Assembly (NCBI GenBank): GCA_038329645.1
Contig: JBBQNG010000052.1
Coordinates: forward strand, 1-19,741
Reading direction: 5' to 3'
Source of the DNA: SZAS-79 sp038329645
GTDB taxonomy: Bacteria > Pseudomonadota > Gammaproteobacteria > Burkholderiales > SG8-39
Length of the DNA: 19,741 bases
Below the pieces are notes generated by a model that had not been told where the DNA came from, made no database searches, and saw nothing but the letters and a program-made list of their open reading frames with translations. Made by a program: the position numbers and the translations under genes. Shown piece after piece: positions 7,214 through 14,159 of the stretch. Position 1 is the first letter of the stretch. Each line of letters opens with the position of its first letter.

Positions 7214-7828
7214 CTAGGGCAAGGTGCGCCCGAGATACGCCTGCACGCGGTCGTCCAGGCACAGGGTCGGCAGGTCGGGCGCCTGGGTCACCGCGCCGCC
7301 AAAGACAAAGAAGTACTGCCCGCACACCTCCCGCATTATTTCCAGGTGGTAGCGCTCGGTCGGGTGCAGGCACAGGAACACCAGCCTGCCCTCCTTCTTC
7401 AGCTTACGAAAAAAATCGAGCATGAAGCCGATATAGCCATCCTGGGTATTGAACTGCGGCTCGTCGAAAAGATGCACCATCGGGTAGTCGCTGCCGGCAG
7501 GCTCGAGCATGGCGTTCGGCCAGGTGCGCTTGAAATGGCGGACCTGGTAGGACTGGTGATAGTGGATCGCAAGGCGGTCGCGCTCGCGGTAGCGCACCCG
7601 GTGGATGTCGCGGCCCTGGCAAAGCACGCGGCCGGAACTGGGCAGGTTGCTGCCGGTGATAAGTTCGAACAGGGTGGTCTTGCCCGAGCCGTTCGGCCCC
7701 ATCACGCCGACGATGCCCGGCTCCGCGACGGTGAAATCCGCGGCGAGCGAAAACGTGATCCGGCGGTCGAGCAGCCCCCGGCTGTAATGCTTGGCTACCT
7801 TGTCGACGACGAGCAGGGGTTCGGCCAC
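7214..7828 (-). CDS. short ABC ATPase lacking the LSGGQ signature
   Basis: A 204-residue ABC-type nucleotide-binding protein with Walker A GPNGSGKTT (44-52), Walker B MVHLFDEP (117-124, E123) and an H-loop-like LCLHPTER (H155). Only about 65 residues lie between Walker A and B, against roughly 110 in its LivF and LivG neighbours. The helical subdomain with the LSGGQ signature is therefore missing. The frame is intact and there is no room for the missing part, so this is a family feature or an old deletion, not a frameshift. The start is GTG at 7828, 3 nt after the livF stop. It is the third ATPase of this liv operon and could be an accessory or regulatory subunit. It could bind ATP, but a canonical signature for catalysis is absent. 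Function unknown. Confidence 0.82.
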   Translation of the reverse strand: MAEPLLVVDKVAKHYSRGLLDRRITFSLAADFTVAEPGIVGVMGPNGSGKTTLFELITGSNLPSSGRVLCQGRDIHRVRYRERDRLAIHYHQSYQVRHFKRTWPNAMLEPAGSDYPMVHLFDEPQFNTQDGYIGFMLDFFRKLKKEGRLVFLCLHPTERYHLEIMREVCGQYFFVFGGAVTQAPDLPTLCLDDRVQAYLGRTLP

Positions 7829-7831
7829 GGC

Positions 7832-8530
7832 TCAGATCCCGAGCAGGCGAATCCGCCTGGCCTGGTCGGACAGCAACTCGGCGGCCGGTCCCTGATGGAC
7901 CACGGTGCCGTGGTCGATGACATAGGCGCGGTCGGCCACCTCCAGCGCGCTCGCCACGTTCTGCTCCACCAGCAGCACTGCGATTCCCTCAGCCTTCAGG
8001 CGGCGGATTGTCTTCATCACGTCCTGCACGATTTTTGGCGCGAGACCCTGGCTGGGCTCGTCGAACAGCACCAGGCCCGGTGCGCCCACGAGCGCCCGCG
8101 AGATCGCCACCATCTGCATCTCGCCACCTGAAAGGTTCTCGCATTCGCGCCCCATCAGGTACTCGAGCGCGGAAAAGATCTCGAAGCACTCCTTGTACTC
8201 CCAGCCGCGGAACCGCGTGGTCTTGCGCGCGATAGCCAGGTTGCGCGCCACCGTGAGGGTCGGGAAGATGCGCCGGTCGTCGGGCACCCACCCGATGCCG
8301 GACTGCGCGATCTCGTGGGTGGGGGCGCGGGTGATGTCCCTGCCGTCGAACCGGATGCGCCCGTTGCGCGCCGGGGTGAGCCCCAGCACCGAGCGCAGCG
8401 CCGTGGTCTTGCCCGCCCCGTTGGCCCCGAGCAGGGCGACCACCTCGCCCTCGCCCACGCTGAGCGACACCCCGAACAGCGCCTGGGTCTCGCCGTAGTA
8501 GGTATCGATGCGCTCGAGCTCGAGGATCAT
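7832..8530 (-). CDS. livF: branched-chain-type ABC transporter ATP-binding protein LivF
   Basis: A 232-residue ATPase of a HAAT/Liv-type importer, acting at the cytoplasmic face of the membrane with LivG, LivM and LivH. It has Walker A GANGAGKT (35-42), signature LSGGE (133-137), Walker B LVLFDEP (153-159) and LLVEQNVASAL; a Gln at the H-loop position is normal for LivF. The ATG at 8530 overlaps the livG stop codon as ATGA, which decides the start over an upstream one. The substrate need not be an amino acid: many HAAT systems import other small molecules, and the context here points to a polyol or acid. Confidence 0.93.
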   Translation of the reverse strand: MILELERIDTYYGETQALFGVSLSVGEGEVVALLGANGAGKTTALRSVLGLTPARNGRIRFDGRDITRAPTHEIAQSGIGWVPDDRRIFPTLTVARNLAIARKTTRFRGWEYKECFEIFSALEYLMGRECENLSGGEMQMVAISRALVGAPGLVLFDEPSQGLAPKIVQDVMKTIRRLKAEGIAVLLVEQNVASALEVADRAYVIDHGTVVHQGPAAELLSDQARRIRLLGI

Positions 8531-9270
8531 GCAAGCATCCCCAGGTTCGATTGCCGCACCCATTTGTTCTCCTTCAGCTCGGCCGGCGTGCCGCGTGCGA
8601 TCACCTGCCCCCAGTGGATCACCGCCACCGTGTCCGCAAGGCCGAACAGGAAACGCATGTCGTGCTCGATGATCACGATGGTGAGGGTGCGCTTCAATTC
8701 CACGATCAGGTCCACCAGGCGTGCCGTTCCCTCCGCGCCGAGGCCTGCGGTCGGCTCGTCCAGGAAAAGCAGGCGGGGCGCGGCCGCGAGCGCCACGCCG
8801 ATTTCCAGCGCCCGGCGCTCGCCGTAGGACAGGCTCTTCGCCAGGGTGCGCTCTTTGCCGGCCAACCCGACACGCGCCAGCACGGCTGCGGCCGCATCGC
8901 CCACGCTGCGGTCGCGGGTGATGTCGCTCAGCATGTCCATCCCGCGCTCGCGCAATTGCGGCAGCGCGACCATCACGTTGTCGAGGGCCGTGTAGTCATT
9001 GAACAGGTTCATGACCTGGAACGAGCGCGAAATGCCCTTGCGGGCAATCGCGCGCGGCGCAAGGCCGGTGATGTCCTCGCCGGCGAAGGTGACCGTGCCG
9101 CGATCGGGTTTGTGGAGCCCGGTAAGCACGTTGAAACAGGTGGTCTTGCCGGCGCCGTTCGGGCCCATGATGCCGGACAGTTCGCCCTCGGGAAAAGCCA
9201 GCGTGATGTCCTCGAGCACGACCTGGTCGCCGAAGCGCTTGGAGAGGCGAGTCGCCTCGAAGAGGGCCAT
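8527..9270 (-). CDS. livG: branched-chain-type ABC transporter ATP-binding protein LivG
   Basis: A 247-residue ATPase of the same importer. It has Walker A GPNGAGKT (36-43), signature LSYGERR (147-153, with Tyr in place of the first Gly of LSGGQ, common in LivG), Walker B LLFLDEP (167-173) and H-loop H203 in IIEHDMRF. The LivG-specific SFQVMNLFNDYTALDNVMVA block follows the Q-loop. It begins 1 nt after the livM stop and ends overlapping livF, so livM-livG-livF are translated as one tightly coupled set. Confidence 0.93.
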   Translation of the reverse strand: MALFEATRLSKRFGDQVVLEDITLAFPEGELSGIMGPNGAGKTTCFNVLTGLHKPDRGTVTFAGEDITGLAPRAIARKGISRSFQVMNLFNDYTALDNVMVALPQLRERGMDMLSDITRDRSVGDAAAAVLARVGLAGKERTLAKSLSYGERRALEIGVALAAAPRLLFLDEPTAGLGAEGTARLVDLIVELKRTLTIVIIEHDMRFLFGLADTVAVIHWGQVIARGTPAELKENKWVRQSNLGMLA

Positions 9271-9271
9271 G

Positions 9272-10267
9272 TCAGGCAGCCCCGGCCGTCCTGGCTGGCG
9301 GGCGCCTGCGCACCATTGCCTGCCAGATTCCCGCCAGGCCCTCGGGCCGGAACAGCACCATGGCCATGAAGAGGAGCCCGTACCAGAGCAGCCAGGTTTC
9401 GGTGTAGGCGCCCAGCAGGTCGCGCGCGAGGATGAAGAACAGCGCCCCCAGCACCGGACCCCAGAAACTCACGAGCCCGCCGCCGATGAGCACCATCATG
9501 ACCACGAAACCCGAGGAGTGCAGGCTCATCACGTTGGGGTAGGCGCCCTGCTGCGCCATGGCGAACAGGGCGCCCGCAACGCCCGCCACCGCGCAAGACA
9601 GGACGAACGCGAGCCATTTGTAGAGCCAGACGTTGTGGCCGGCAAATGCCGCGCGGGTCTCGTTCTGCTTGATCGCCTGGATGATGCGGCCAAAGGGCGA
9701 GTGGATCAGGCGCCACAGGGCGACCACCACCAGCATGAATACAAGCAGGCCGAAGTAAAACAGCGCCTGGTTGCTGGCGAGGCTGAACGAAACGAAGCCG
9801 AAGTCGGCCGGCAGGCGCTTGATGTTGAGCAGGCCGTCCTCCCCGCCGGTGACGCTGTGCCACTTGATCGAGACGAACCAGAACACCTGCCCGAAGGCGA
9901 TGGTGAGCAGGGCGTAGTAGATGCCGCGCCGGTGCGACAGGAACAGGGCGACGACCCCGCCGATCAGGGCGGTGAGCAGGACCGCCCCCAGGAGGCAGAA
10001 CCACAGGTTGGGCCACAGCCTGAGCTGCAGGAGCCCGAAGGCATAGGCGCCGACCCCGAAATACGCCCCATGGCCGAACGAAGGCAGGCCGGTGTAGCCG
10101 AGCAGCAGGTTGTAGCCGAGCGCAAACATCATCCAGATCATGATCTCCAGCGCCAGGTACTGGTAGAGGCCCGCTTTCGCGAGCCACAGCGGGGTCGACG
10201 CGAGCAGCGCGAACGAAGCGAGCATCGGCCAGGTGAGAAGCGACGGGAGGCTGCGGTCGGAAGGCAT
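9272..10267 (-). CDS. livM: branched-chain-type ABC transporter permease LivM
   Basis: A 331-residue inner-membrane permease of the LivHM family. Multiple hydrophobic segments run from about residue 15 to near the C-terminus. The LivM hallmarks are LGYNLLLGYTGLPSFGHGAYFGVGAYA near the N-terminus, HSPFGRIIQAIKQNETRAAFAGHNV in the cytoplasmic coupling loop, and VVMMVLIGGGLVSFWGPVLGAL later. The ATG at 10267 was chosen because upstream candidates are a TTG at 10300 that would sit at the predicted transcription start. No strong ribosome site is visible, so a later Met is possible. It is the first gene of the minus operon. Its partner permease livH lies 5 kb away on the other strand. Confidence 0.9.
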   Translation of the reverse strand: MPSDRSLPSLLTWPMLASFALLASTPLWLAKAGLYQYLALEIMIWMMFALGYNLLLGYTGLPSFGHGAYFGVGAYAFGLLQLRLWPNLWFCLLGAVLLTALIGGVVALFLSHRRGIYYALLTIAFGQVFWFVSIKWHSVTGGEDGLLNIKRLPADFGFVSFSLASNQALFYFGLLVFMLVVVALWRLIHSPFGRIIQAIKQNETRAAFAGHNVWLYKWLAFVLSCAVAGVAGALFAMAQQGAYPNVMSLHSSGFVVMMVLIGGGLVSFWGPVLGALFFILARDLLGAYTETWLLWYGLLFMAMVLFRPEGLAGIWQAMVRRRPPARTAGAA

Positions 10268-10293
10268 GTTCGGGGGGCACGCGGAATGCTTGC

Positions 10294-10322
10294 TTGACAA
10301 ATGGAAATATACGTTCTATTTT
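10294..10322 (+). promoter_or_regulatory. promoter of the rpiR-iolC operon
   Basis: TTGACA at 10294-10299, a 17-bp spacer, then TATTTT at 10317-10322. The start site would be near 10330, about 63 nt before the regulator ATG. The operator-like sequence GAAATATACGTTCT overlaps the spacer and the first base of the -10 box, so a bound repressor would block this promoter: simple autoregulation. Confidence 0.65.
10304..10317 (+). promoter_or_regulatory. operator-like site 1 (RGAA-N6-TTCT)
   Basis: GAAATATACGTTCT. It shares AATAT[A/T]CGTTCTA with the site at 13159-13172, at the same place between -35 and -10. It resembles the GGAA-N6-TTCC operators I recall for RpiR-family IolR repressors. The site also covers the -10 box of the divergent livM promoter. 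Confidence 0.55.
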
Positions 10323-10334
10323 TTAAATAAGCAA
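10306..10334 (-). promoter_or_regulatory. divergent promoter of the livM operon
   Basis: On the minus strand, TTGCTT (10329-10334), a 17-bp spacer, then TATATT (10306-10311). Transcription would start near 10299, about 32 nt before the livM ATG. It overlaps the rpiR-ward promoter almost completely. The -10 lies within operator site 1 and the -35 touches site 2. Confidence 0.55.
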
Positions 10335-10347
10335 GAACAGGTATTCC
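10334..10347 (-). promoter_or_regulatory. operator-like site 2, inverted copy
   Basis: On the minus strand, GGAATACCTGTTCT, which again fits RGAA-N6-TTCT. It faces site 1, so 10301-10349 is a large imperfect inverted repeat that begins ATGGAA and ends TTCCAT, with GTTC...GAAC 18 bp apart inside. Confidence 0.45.
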
Positions 10348-10354
10348 ATACGCC

Positions 10355-10374
10355 CCGGCCGGCGTTCCGGCCGG
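10355..10374. promoter_or_regulatory. strong GC hairpin in the rpiR leader
   Basis: CCGGCCGG (10355-10362), loop CGTT, CCGGCCGG (10367-10374): 8 G-C pairs in the predicted 5' leader, ending 18 nt before the regulator ATG. No T-run follows, so it is not a canonical terminator. It could slow translation initiation or stabilise the mRNA. Confidence 0.4.
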
Positions 10375-10392
10375 CCACACCGGGATTTCCGC

Positions 10393-11229
10393 ATGGCGAG
10401 CGCCAAGGCAGGCACCTACGAGGAATTAAAGGCGGAAATATCGCGCGCCTTTCCGCAGCTCGCCAGGCAGCTGCAGAAAATCGCACGCCACGCGCTGGAG
10501 AATCCAGACGACCTCGCCCTGAACACCGTCGCCGCCATCGCCGCCGAGGCCGGCGTGCAGCCCTCGAGCATGATCCGCTTCGCCAATGCCCTCGGCTTCC
10601 GCGGGTTTTCCGAGATGCAGCAGGTGTTCCGCAGCCACCTGGTCTCCCGCACCGGCAGCTACCGCGAGCGCATCGCGCGCATCCGCACGCGCGGCGACGG
10701 CACCAGCCCCGCCGCGGTCCTGCACCAGTTCGTCAGCGACTCGATCGCCGGGCTCGAGCGCCTCGAGGCGAACATCCCGGCACCTACGCATGCGGCGGCC
10801 ACGCGCATCCTCGCCGGCGCCGAGCGCATCCACGTACTGGCGCAGCGCCGGTCCTTCCCTGTGGCCTACTACCTGGCTTATGCGCTCAACCAGCTCGAGC
10901 TGCGCGCCCACCTGATCGACAGCGTCGGCGGGCTCACGCGCGAGTTCAGCCGCAACATCGGGCGCAAGGAGGCGCTGCTGACGATCAGCTTCCGCAACTA
11001 TTCGCCCGAAGTGGTGGAGATGACGGCCGATTGCCACAAGCGCGGGGTGCCGGTGGTGGCAATCACCGATACGCCGCTGTCGCCGCTGCGGCGCCACTCA
11101 AAGGCGTGCTTCGAGCTGGGCGACGACGGCGGCAAGCCCTTCCGTTCGCTGGTCGAGCCGATGTGCCTTGCCCAATCGCTGGTGGTGAGCCTCGGTCATC
11201 ACCTTGCCGAGCGGGGCGCGAAAAGGTGA
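10393..11229 (+). CDS. RpiR-family transcriptional regulator, IolR-like
   Basis: A 278-residue regulator with the RpiR layout. The N-terminal HTH_6 helix-turn-helix is at about 45-80 (NTVAAIAAEAGVQPSSMIRF, then GFRGFSEMQQVF), and the C-terminal SIS domain at about 125-262 would bind a phosphosugar (AGAERIHVLAQRRSFPVA; LLTISFRNYSPEVVEM; VVAITDTPLSPL). Many RpiR proteins next to inositol genes (IolR) are repressors released by a phosphorylated pathway intermediate. The next gene encodes the kinase that would make such an intermediate, and the two overlap by 4 nt (GTGA). The gene's own promoter and two others in the locus carry the same operator-like sequence, so autorepression is likely. The gene name iolR is plausible but unproven. 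Confidence 0.9.
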   Translation: MASAKAGTYEELKAEISRAFPQLARQLQKIARHALENPDDLALNTVAAIAAEAGVQPSSMIRFANALGFRGFSEMQQVFRSHLVSRTGSYRERIARIRTRGDGTSPAAVLHQFVSDSIAGLERLEANIPAPTHAAATRILAGAERIHVLAQRRSFPVAYYLAYALNQLELRAHLIDSVGGLTREFSRNIGRKEALLTISFRNYSPEVVEMTADCHKRGVPVVAITDTPLSPLRRHSKACFELGDDGGKPFRSLVEPMCLAQSLVVSLGHHLAERGAKR

Positions 11230-13160
11230 GCGCGGTGCGCCGGCTCGACGTAGTCTGCCTCGGCCGCGCCGCCGTCGACCTGTATGGCGAGCAGATCGGC
11301 GGTCGCCTGGAAGACATACAGAGCTTCGCCAAATACCTCGGCGGCTCGCCCGCCAATACGGCCGTGGGCTGCGCGCGCCTCGGGTTGAAGCCCGCAATGC
11401 TGACCCGCGTGGGTGACGAGCACAACGGGCGCTTCGTGCGAGAGACGCTTGCGGCCGAAGGCGTGGACGTGAGCCATGTGAAGACGGATCCCGCGCGGCT
11501 GACTGCGCTGGTATTCCTCGGCATCCGCGACCGGCATACGTTCCCGCTGGTGTTCTACCGCGACAACTGCGCGGACATGGCGGTCAGCACGGAGGATTTC
11601 GATCCTGCGTTCATCGCGTCGGCCCGGGCCCTCCTGCTCTCGGGCACGCACCTGTCCACACCGGCGACCTACGCGACCTGCCGCAGCGCGATGCAATACG
11701 CAAGAGCGGCAGGCGTGAAGATCGTGCTGGACATCGACTACCGCCCGGTCCTGTGGGGCCTGACGGGGCCGGGACTGGGCGAGCAGCGTTTCGTCGCGTC
11801 AGACTCGGTGAGTGCGCACCTGCAGACGGTCGTGGCCGCGTGCGACCTGATCGTGGGAACCCAAGAGGAGTTCCACATCGCCGGGGGCAGCACCGATACG
11901 CTCGATGCGCTGCGCCGTGTGCGCGAGCTTTCGCAGGCCACGCTCGTGCTCAAGCGCGGCCCCATGGGTTGCGCCGTGTTCCAGGGGCCGATCCCGGCCA
12001 GCCTCGAAGAGGGACTGGCCGGGCCCGGGTTTGCGGTGGAGGTCTTCAATGTGCTCGGCGCCGGCGATGCCTTCATGGCTGGTTTCCTGCGCGGCTGGCT
12101 GCGCGACGAGCCGCTGGAGCGATGCGCGGCCTATGCCAATGCCTGCGGGGCCCTGGTGGTATCGCGCCACGGGTGCGCGCCCGCCATCCCAAGCTGGGAA
12201 GAGCTCGAGTTCTTCCTCGCTCACGGCAGCGGCTGCAAAAGGTTGCGCGAAGACGCGAGGCTCAATCACCTGCATCGCGTAACCACGCGTACGCGCAAAT
12301 GGCCGGCCCTGGCGGTGCTCGCCTTCGACCACCGCTCGCAACTGGAGGACGTGGCGCGCGAACACAATTCAGGCGCGGAGGAAATCTCGCGCTTCAAGGC
12401 ACTCGTAGCCTCGGGCGCCGGGCGCGGTGCCCGCGGCATGAAGGGCGCCGGGATCATCCTCGACGATCGATACGGCAGCGAAATCTTCCCGCAGCTCACC
12501 GGCCAGGGATGGTGGGTGGCGCGGCCGGTCGAGCGGCCCGGCTCGATACCGCTCGAGTTCGAGGCCGGCGGCAACGTCGGCCTCGCCTTGCGCGCATGGC
12601 CCGGCGAGCACGTAGCCAAATGCTTGGTGTTCTATCACCCTGACGATGCCGGGGTGCTGCGCGAAGCCCAGCTCGCGCGCCTGTCCGACCTCTATCGGGC
12701 CTGCGTCGATACCGGCCACGAACTGCTCGTCGAAGTGATCCCCCCGAAAGCGAGCGCCGTCGACGCGACCACCCTGGCACGCGCACTTGGACAGATCTAT
12801 GCCGCCGGCGTATTTCCGGACTGGTGGAAGCTGCCGCCAAGCGACGAGGCCGGGGCCTGGGCCAACATTGCGGCGCTCGTGACCCGGGCCGACCCCCACT
12901 GCCGCGGCCTCCTGCTGCTCGGCCAGGAGGCGAGTGAGGACGCGCTTGCGCGCAGCTTCGCGGCTGCCGCGCGCGAACCGCTGGTGAAGGGCTTCGCCGT
13001 CGGGCGCTCGATCTTCGCCGCGGCCGCGGAGGCGTGGTTCGCCGGCCGCATGAGCGATGCCGCCGTCATCGAGGACGTGGCGGTCCGCTATGCGCGGCTG
13101 ATCGCGCTGTGGCGCGGGGCGCGCGAGCGCGCCGGCGGCGATGCGGGCATGACAACGTAG
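11226..13160 (+). CDS. iolC: fused 5-dehydro-2-deoxygluconokinase (IolC) and DUF2090 aldolase
   Basis: A 644-residue two-domain enzyme. The first about 330 residues are a PfkB-family kinase: GGSPANTAVGCARLG (39-53) is the sugar-kinase signature and NVLGAGDAF (275-283), with D281 as base, is the second. Family knowledge: IolC phosphorylates 5-dehydro-2-deoxygluconate. From about 345 (WPALAVLAFDHRSQLEDVA) a DUF2090 domain follows to the end. Fused versions are annotated as bifunctional with 5-dehydro-2-deoxyphosphogluconate aldolase, giving dihydroxyacetone phosphate and malonate semialdehyde, the MmsA/IolA substrate. The GTG at 11226 overlaps the rpiR stop; a GTG at 11235 is also possible. The stop codon lies at the edge of operator site 3 and the downstream promoter starts inside this gene. 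Confidence 0.88.
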   Translation: MSAVRRLDVVCLGRAAVDLYGEQIGGRLEDIQSFAKYLGGSPANTAVGCARLGLKPAMLTRVGDEHNGRFVRETLAAEGVDVSHVKTDPARLTALVFLGIRDRHTFPLVFYRDNCADMAVSTEDFDPAFIASARALLLSGTHLSTPATYATCRSAMQYARAAGVKIVLDIDYRPVLWGLTGPGLGEQRFVASDSVSAHLQTVVAACDLIVGTQEEFHIAGGSTDTLDALRRVRELSQATLVLKRGPMGCAVFQGPIPASLEEGLAGPGFAVEVFNVLGAGDAFMAGFLRGWLRDEPLERCAAYANACGALVVSRHGCAPAIPSWEELEFFLAHGSGCKRLREDARLNHLHRVTTRTRKWPALAVLAFDHRSQLEDVAREHNSGAEEISRFKALVASGAGRGARGMKGAGIILDDRYGSEIFPQLTGQGWWVARPVERPGSIPLEFEAGGNVGLALRAWPGEHVAKCLVFYHPDDAGVLREAQLARLSDLYRACVDTGHELLVEVIPPKASAVDATTLARALGQIYAAGVFPDWWKLPPSDEAGAWANIAALVTRADPHCRGLLLLGQEASEDALARSFAAAAREPLVKGFAVGRSIFAAAAEAWFAGRMSDAAVIEDVAVRYARLIALWRGARERAGGDAGMTT

Positions 13161-13177
13161 AATATTCGTTCTAAACT
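13149..13177 (+). promoter_or_regulatory. promoter of the dehydrogenase-livK-livH-SDR unit
   Basis: ATGACA (13149-13154), a 17-bp spacer, then TAAACT (13172-13177). The start site would be near 13184, about 33 nt before the ATG. The -35 is inside the end of iolC. The layout copies that of the rpiR promoter base for base in spacing, with the operator core in the same part of the spacer. Confidence 0.6.
13159..13172 (+). promoter_or_regulatory. operator-like site 3 (RGAA-N6-TTCT)
   Basis: AGAATATTCGTTCT. With site 1 it shares 12 of 13 bases across AATATNCGTTCTA. A GAAC half-site follows 18 bp after GTTC (13190-13193), the same spacing as at the divergent promoter. Confidence 0.55.
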
Positions 13178-13216
13178 TGGCAGACGCTCGAACGTTTTTT
13201 TAATTTCAGGACGACC

Positions 13217-14116
13217 ATGGCACAGCGCACGGGATTCATAGGCATCGGCATGATGGGCCACGGCATGGCGAAAAACCTGCTGGCCAAGGGCTTTCCGCTG
13301 ACCTTCAAGGCCAACCGCAATCGCGCCAACCTCGCCGACCTGCTTGCCGCCGGCGCGATCGAAGCGACTACCAATGCCGGTGCGGCCGATGCGGCGGACG
13401 TCGTTTTCATCTGCGTCACCGGGTCGACGCAAGTGGAGGACATCGTCTACGGCAAGGACGGGTTGCTGGGCGCCGCGCGTGGTGGACTGGTCGTGGTGGA
13501 CTGCTCCACTGCCGAACCGGCCTCGAGCGCGAGGATCCGTGCCGACCTCGCCGCAAAGGGGACCAGATTCGTCGACGCGCCGCTCGCGCGCACCCCCAAG
13601 GAAGCCGAGGAAGGCCGGCTGAACGCCATGGTCGGCGCGGACGAGGACACCTTCAACGCGGTCAGGCCCTTGCTGCAGGCTTTTTGCGAGAACATCTTCC
13701 ACGTGGGCCCGCCCGGCACGGGCCACGTCATGAAGCTGATCAACAACTTCCTCGCCATGAGCATAGGCGCGTGCACGGCCGAAGCGTACGCCACCGCCGC
13801 AAAGGCCGGCCTGCCGCTCGAGAAACTGCACGAGGTGGTCTCGGCCGGTGGCGTCAACTCCGGGGTGTTCCAGATGATCTCCTCGAACGCGATCAAGGGC
13901 GATTTCAGCGGCCTGAAATTCACCATCGGCAACGGCCAGAAGGACCTGCGCTACTACACGCACATGACCGAGACGCTGCCCACCTCCAGCCTGATGGGGG
14001 AAGCCGTGCACCAGAGCCTGGTGCAGGCGGCGCTGCTCGGGTTCGGCGACAGGTACATCGCCTCGATGATCGAGGCGCAGGAAAAGCTCAACGGATTCCA
14101 GATCGTCAAGCGATAG
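13217..14116 (+). CDS. beta-hydroxyacid dehydrogenase (3-hydroxyisobutyrate dehydrogenase family)
   Basis: A 299-residue NAD(P)-dependent oxidoreductase. It has the Rossmann motif G9-I-G-M-M-G14, the 6-phosphogluconate-dehydrogenase-like C-terminal helical domain and catalytic K173 in GTGHVMKLINN. The substrate loop, usually DAPVSGG, reads DAPLARTPKEAEEG (120-133), with Arg-Thr in place of Ser-Gly. Of the relatives I know, this loop and KLINN resemble the YihU-type sulfolactaldehyde/succinate-semialdehyde reductases more than MmsB or GarR. It likely interconverts a small semialdehyde and a hydroxy acid. It is the first gene of the transcription unit, under operator site 3, with a ribosome site AGGA at 13207-13210. 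The gene symbol is left blank because the substrate is uncertain. Confidence 0.88.
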   Translation: MAQRTGFIGIGMMGHGMAKNLLAKGFPLTFKANRNRANLADLLAAGAIEATTNAGAADAADVVFICVTGSTQVEDIVYGKDGLLGAARGGLVVVDCSTAEPASSARIRADLAAKGTRFVDAPLARTPKEAEEGRLNAMVGADEDTFNAVRPLLQAFCENIFHVGPPGTGHVMKLINNFLAMSIGACTAEAYATAAKAGLPLEKLHEVVSAGGVNSGVFQMISSNAIKGDFSGLKFTIGNGQKDLRYYTHMTETLPTSSLMGEAVHQSLVQAALLGFGDRYIASMIEAQEKLNGFQIVKR

Positions 14117-14159
14117 AGGCGACGTCAAGCGCGAGGCAGGACCACCAAAGGAGAATGTC

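Noticed and set aside
5577..7217. Long plus-strand open frame over mmsA
   Set aside because: The translation is Arg/His/Asp-rich with no domain, and the opposite strand encodes a complete MmsA with all motifs.
7214..7828. Frameshift or assembly error as cause of the short ABC ATPase
   Set aside because: The frame is continuous and only about 25 residues separate the Q-loop-like region from Walker B, leaving no bases in any frame that could hold the missing signature subdomain.
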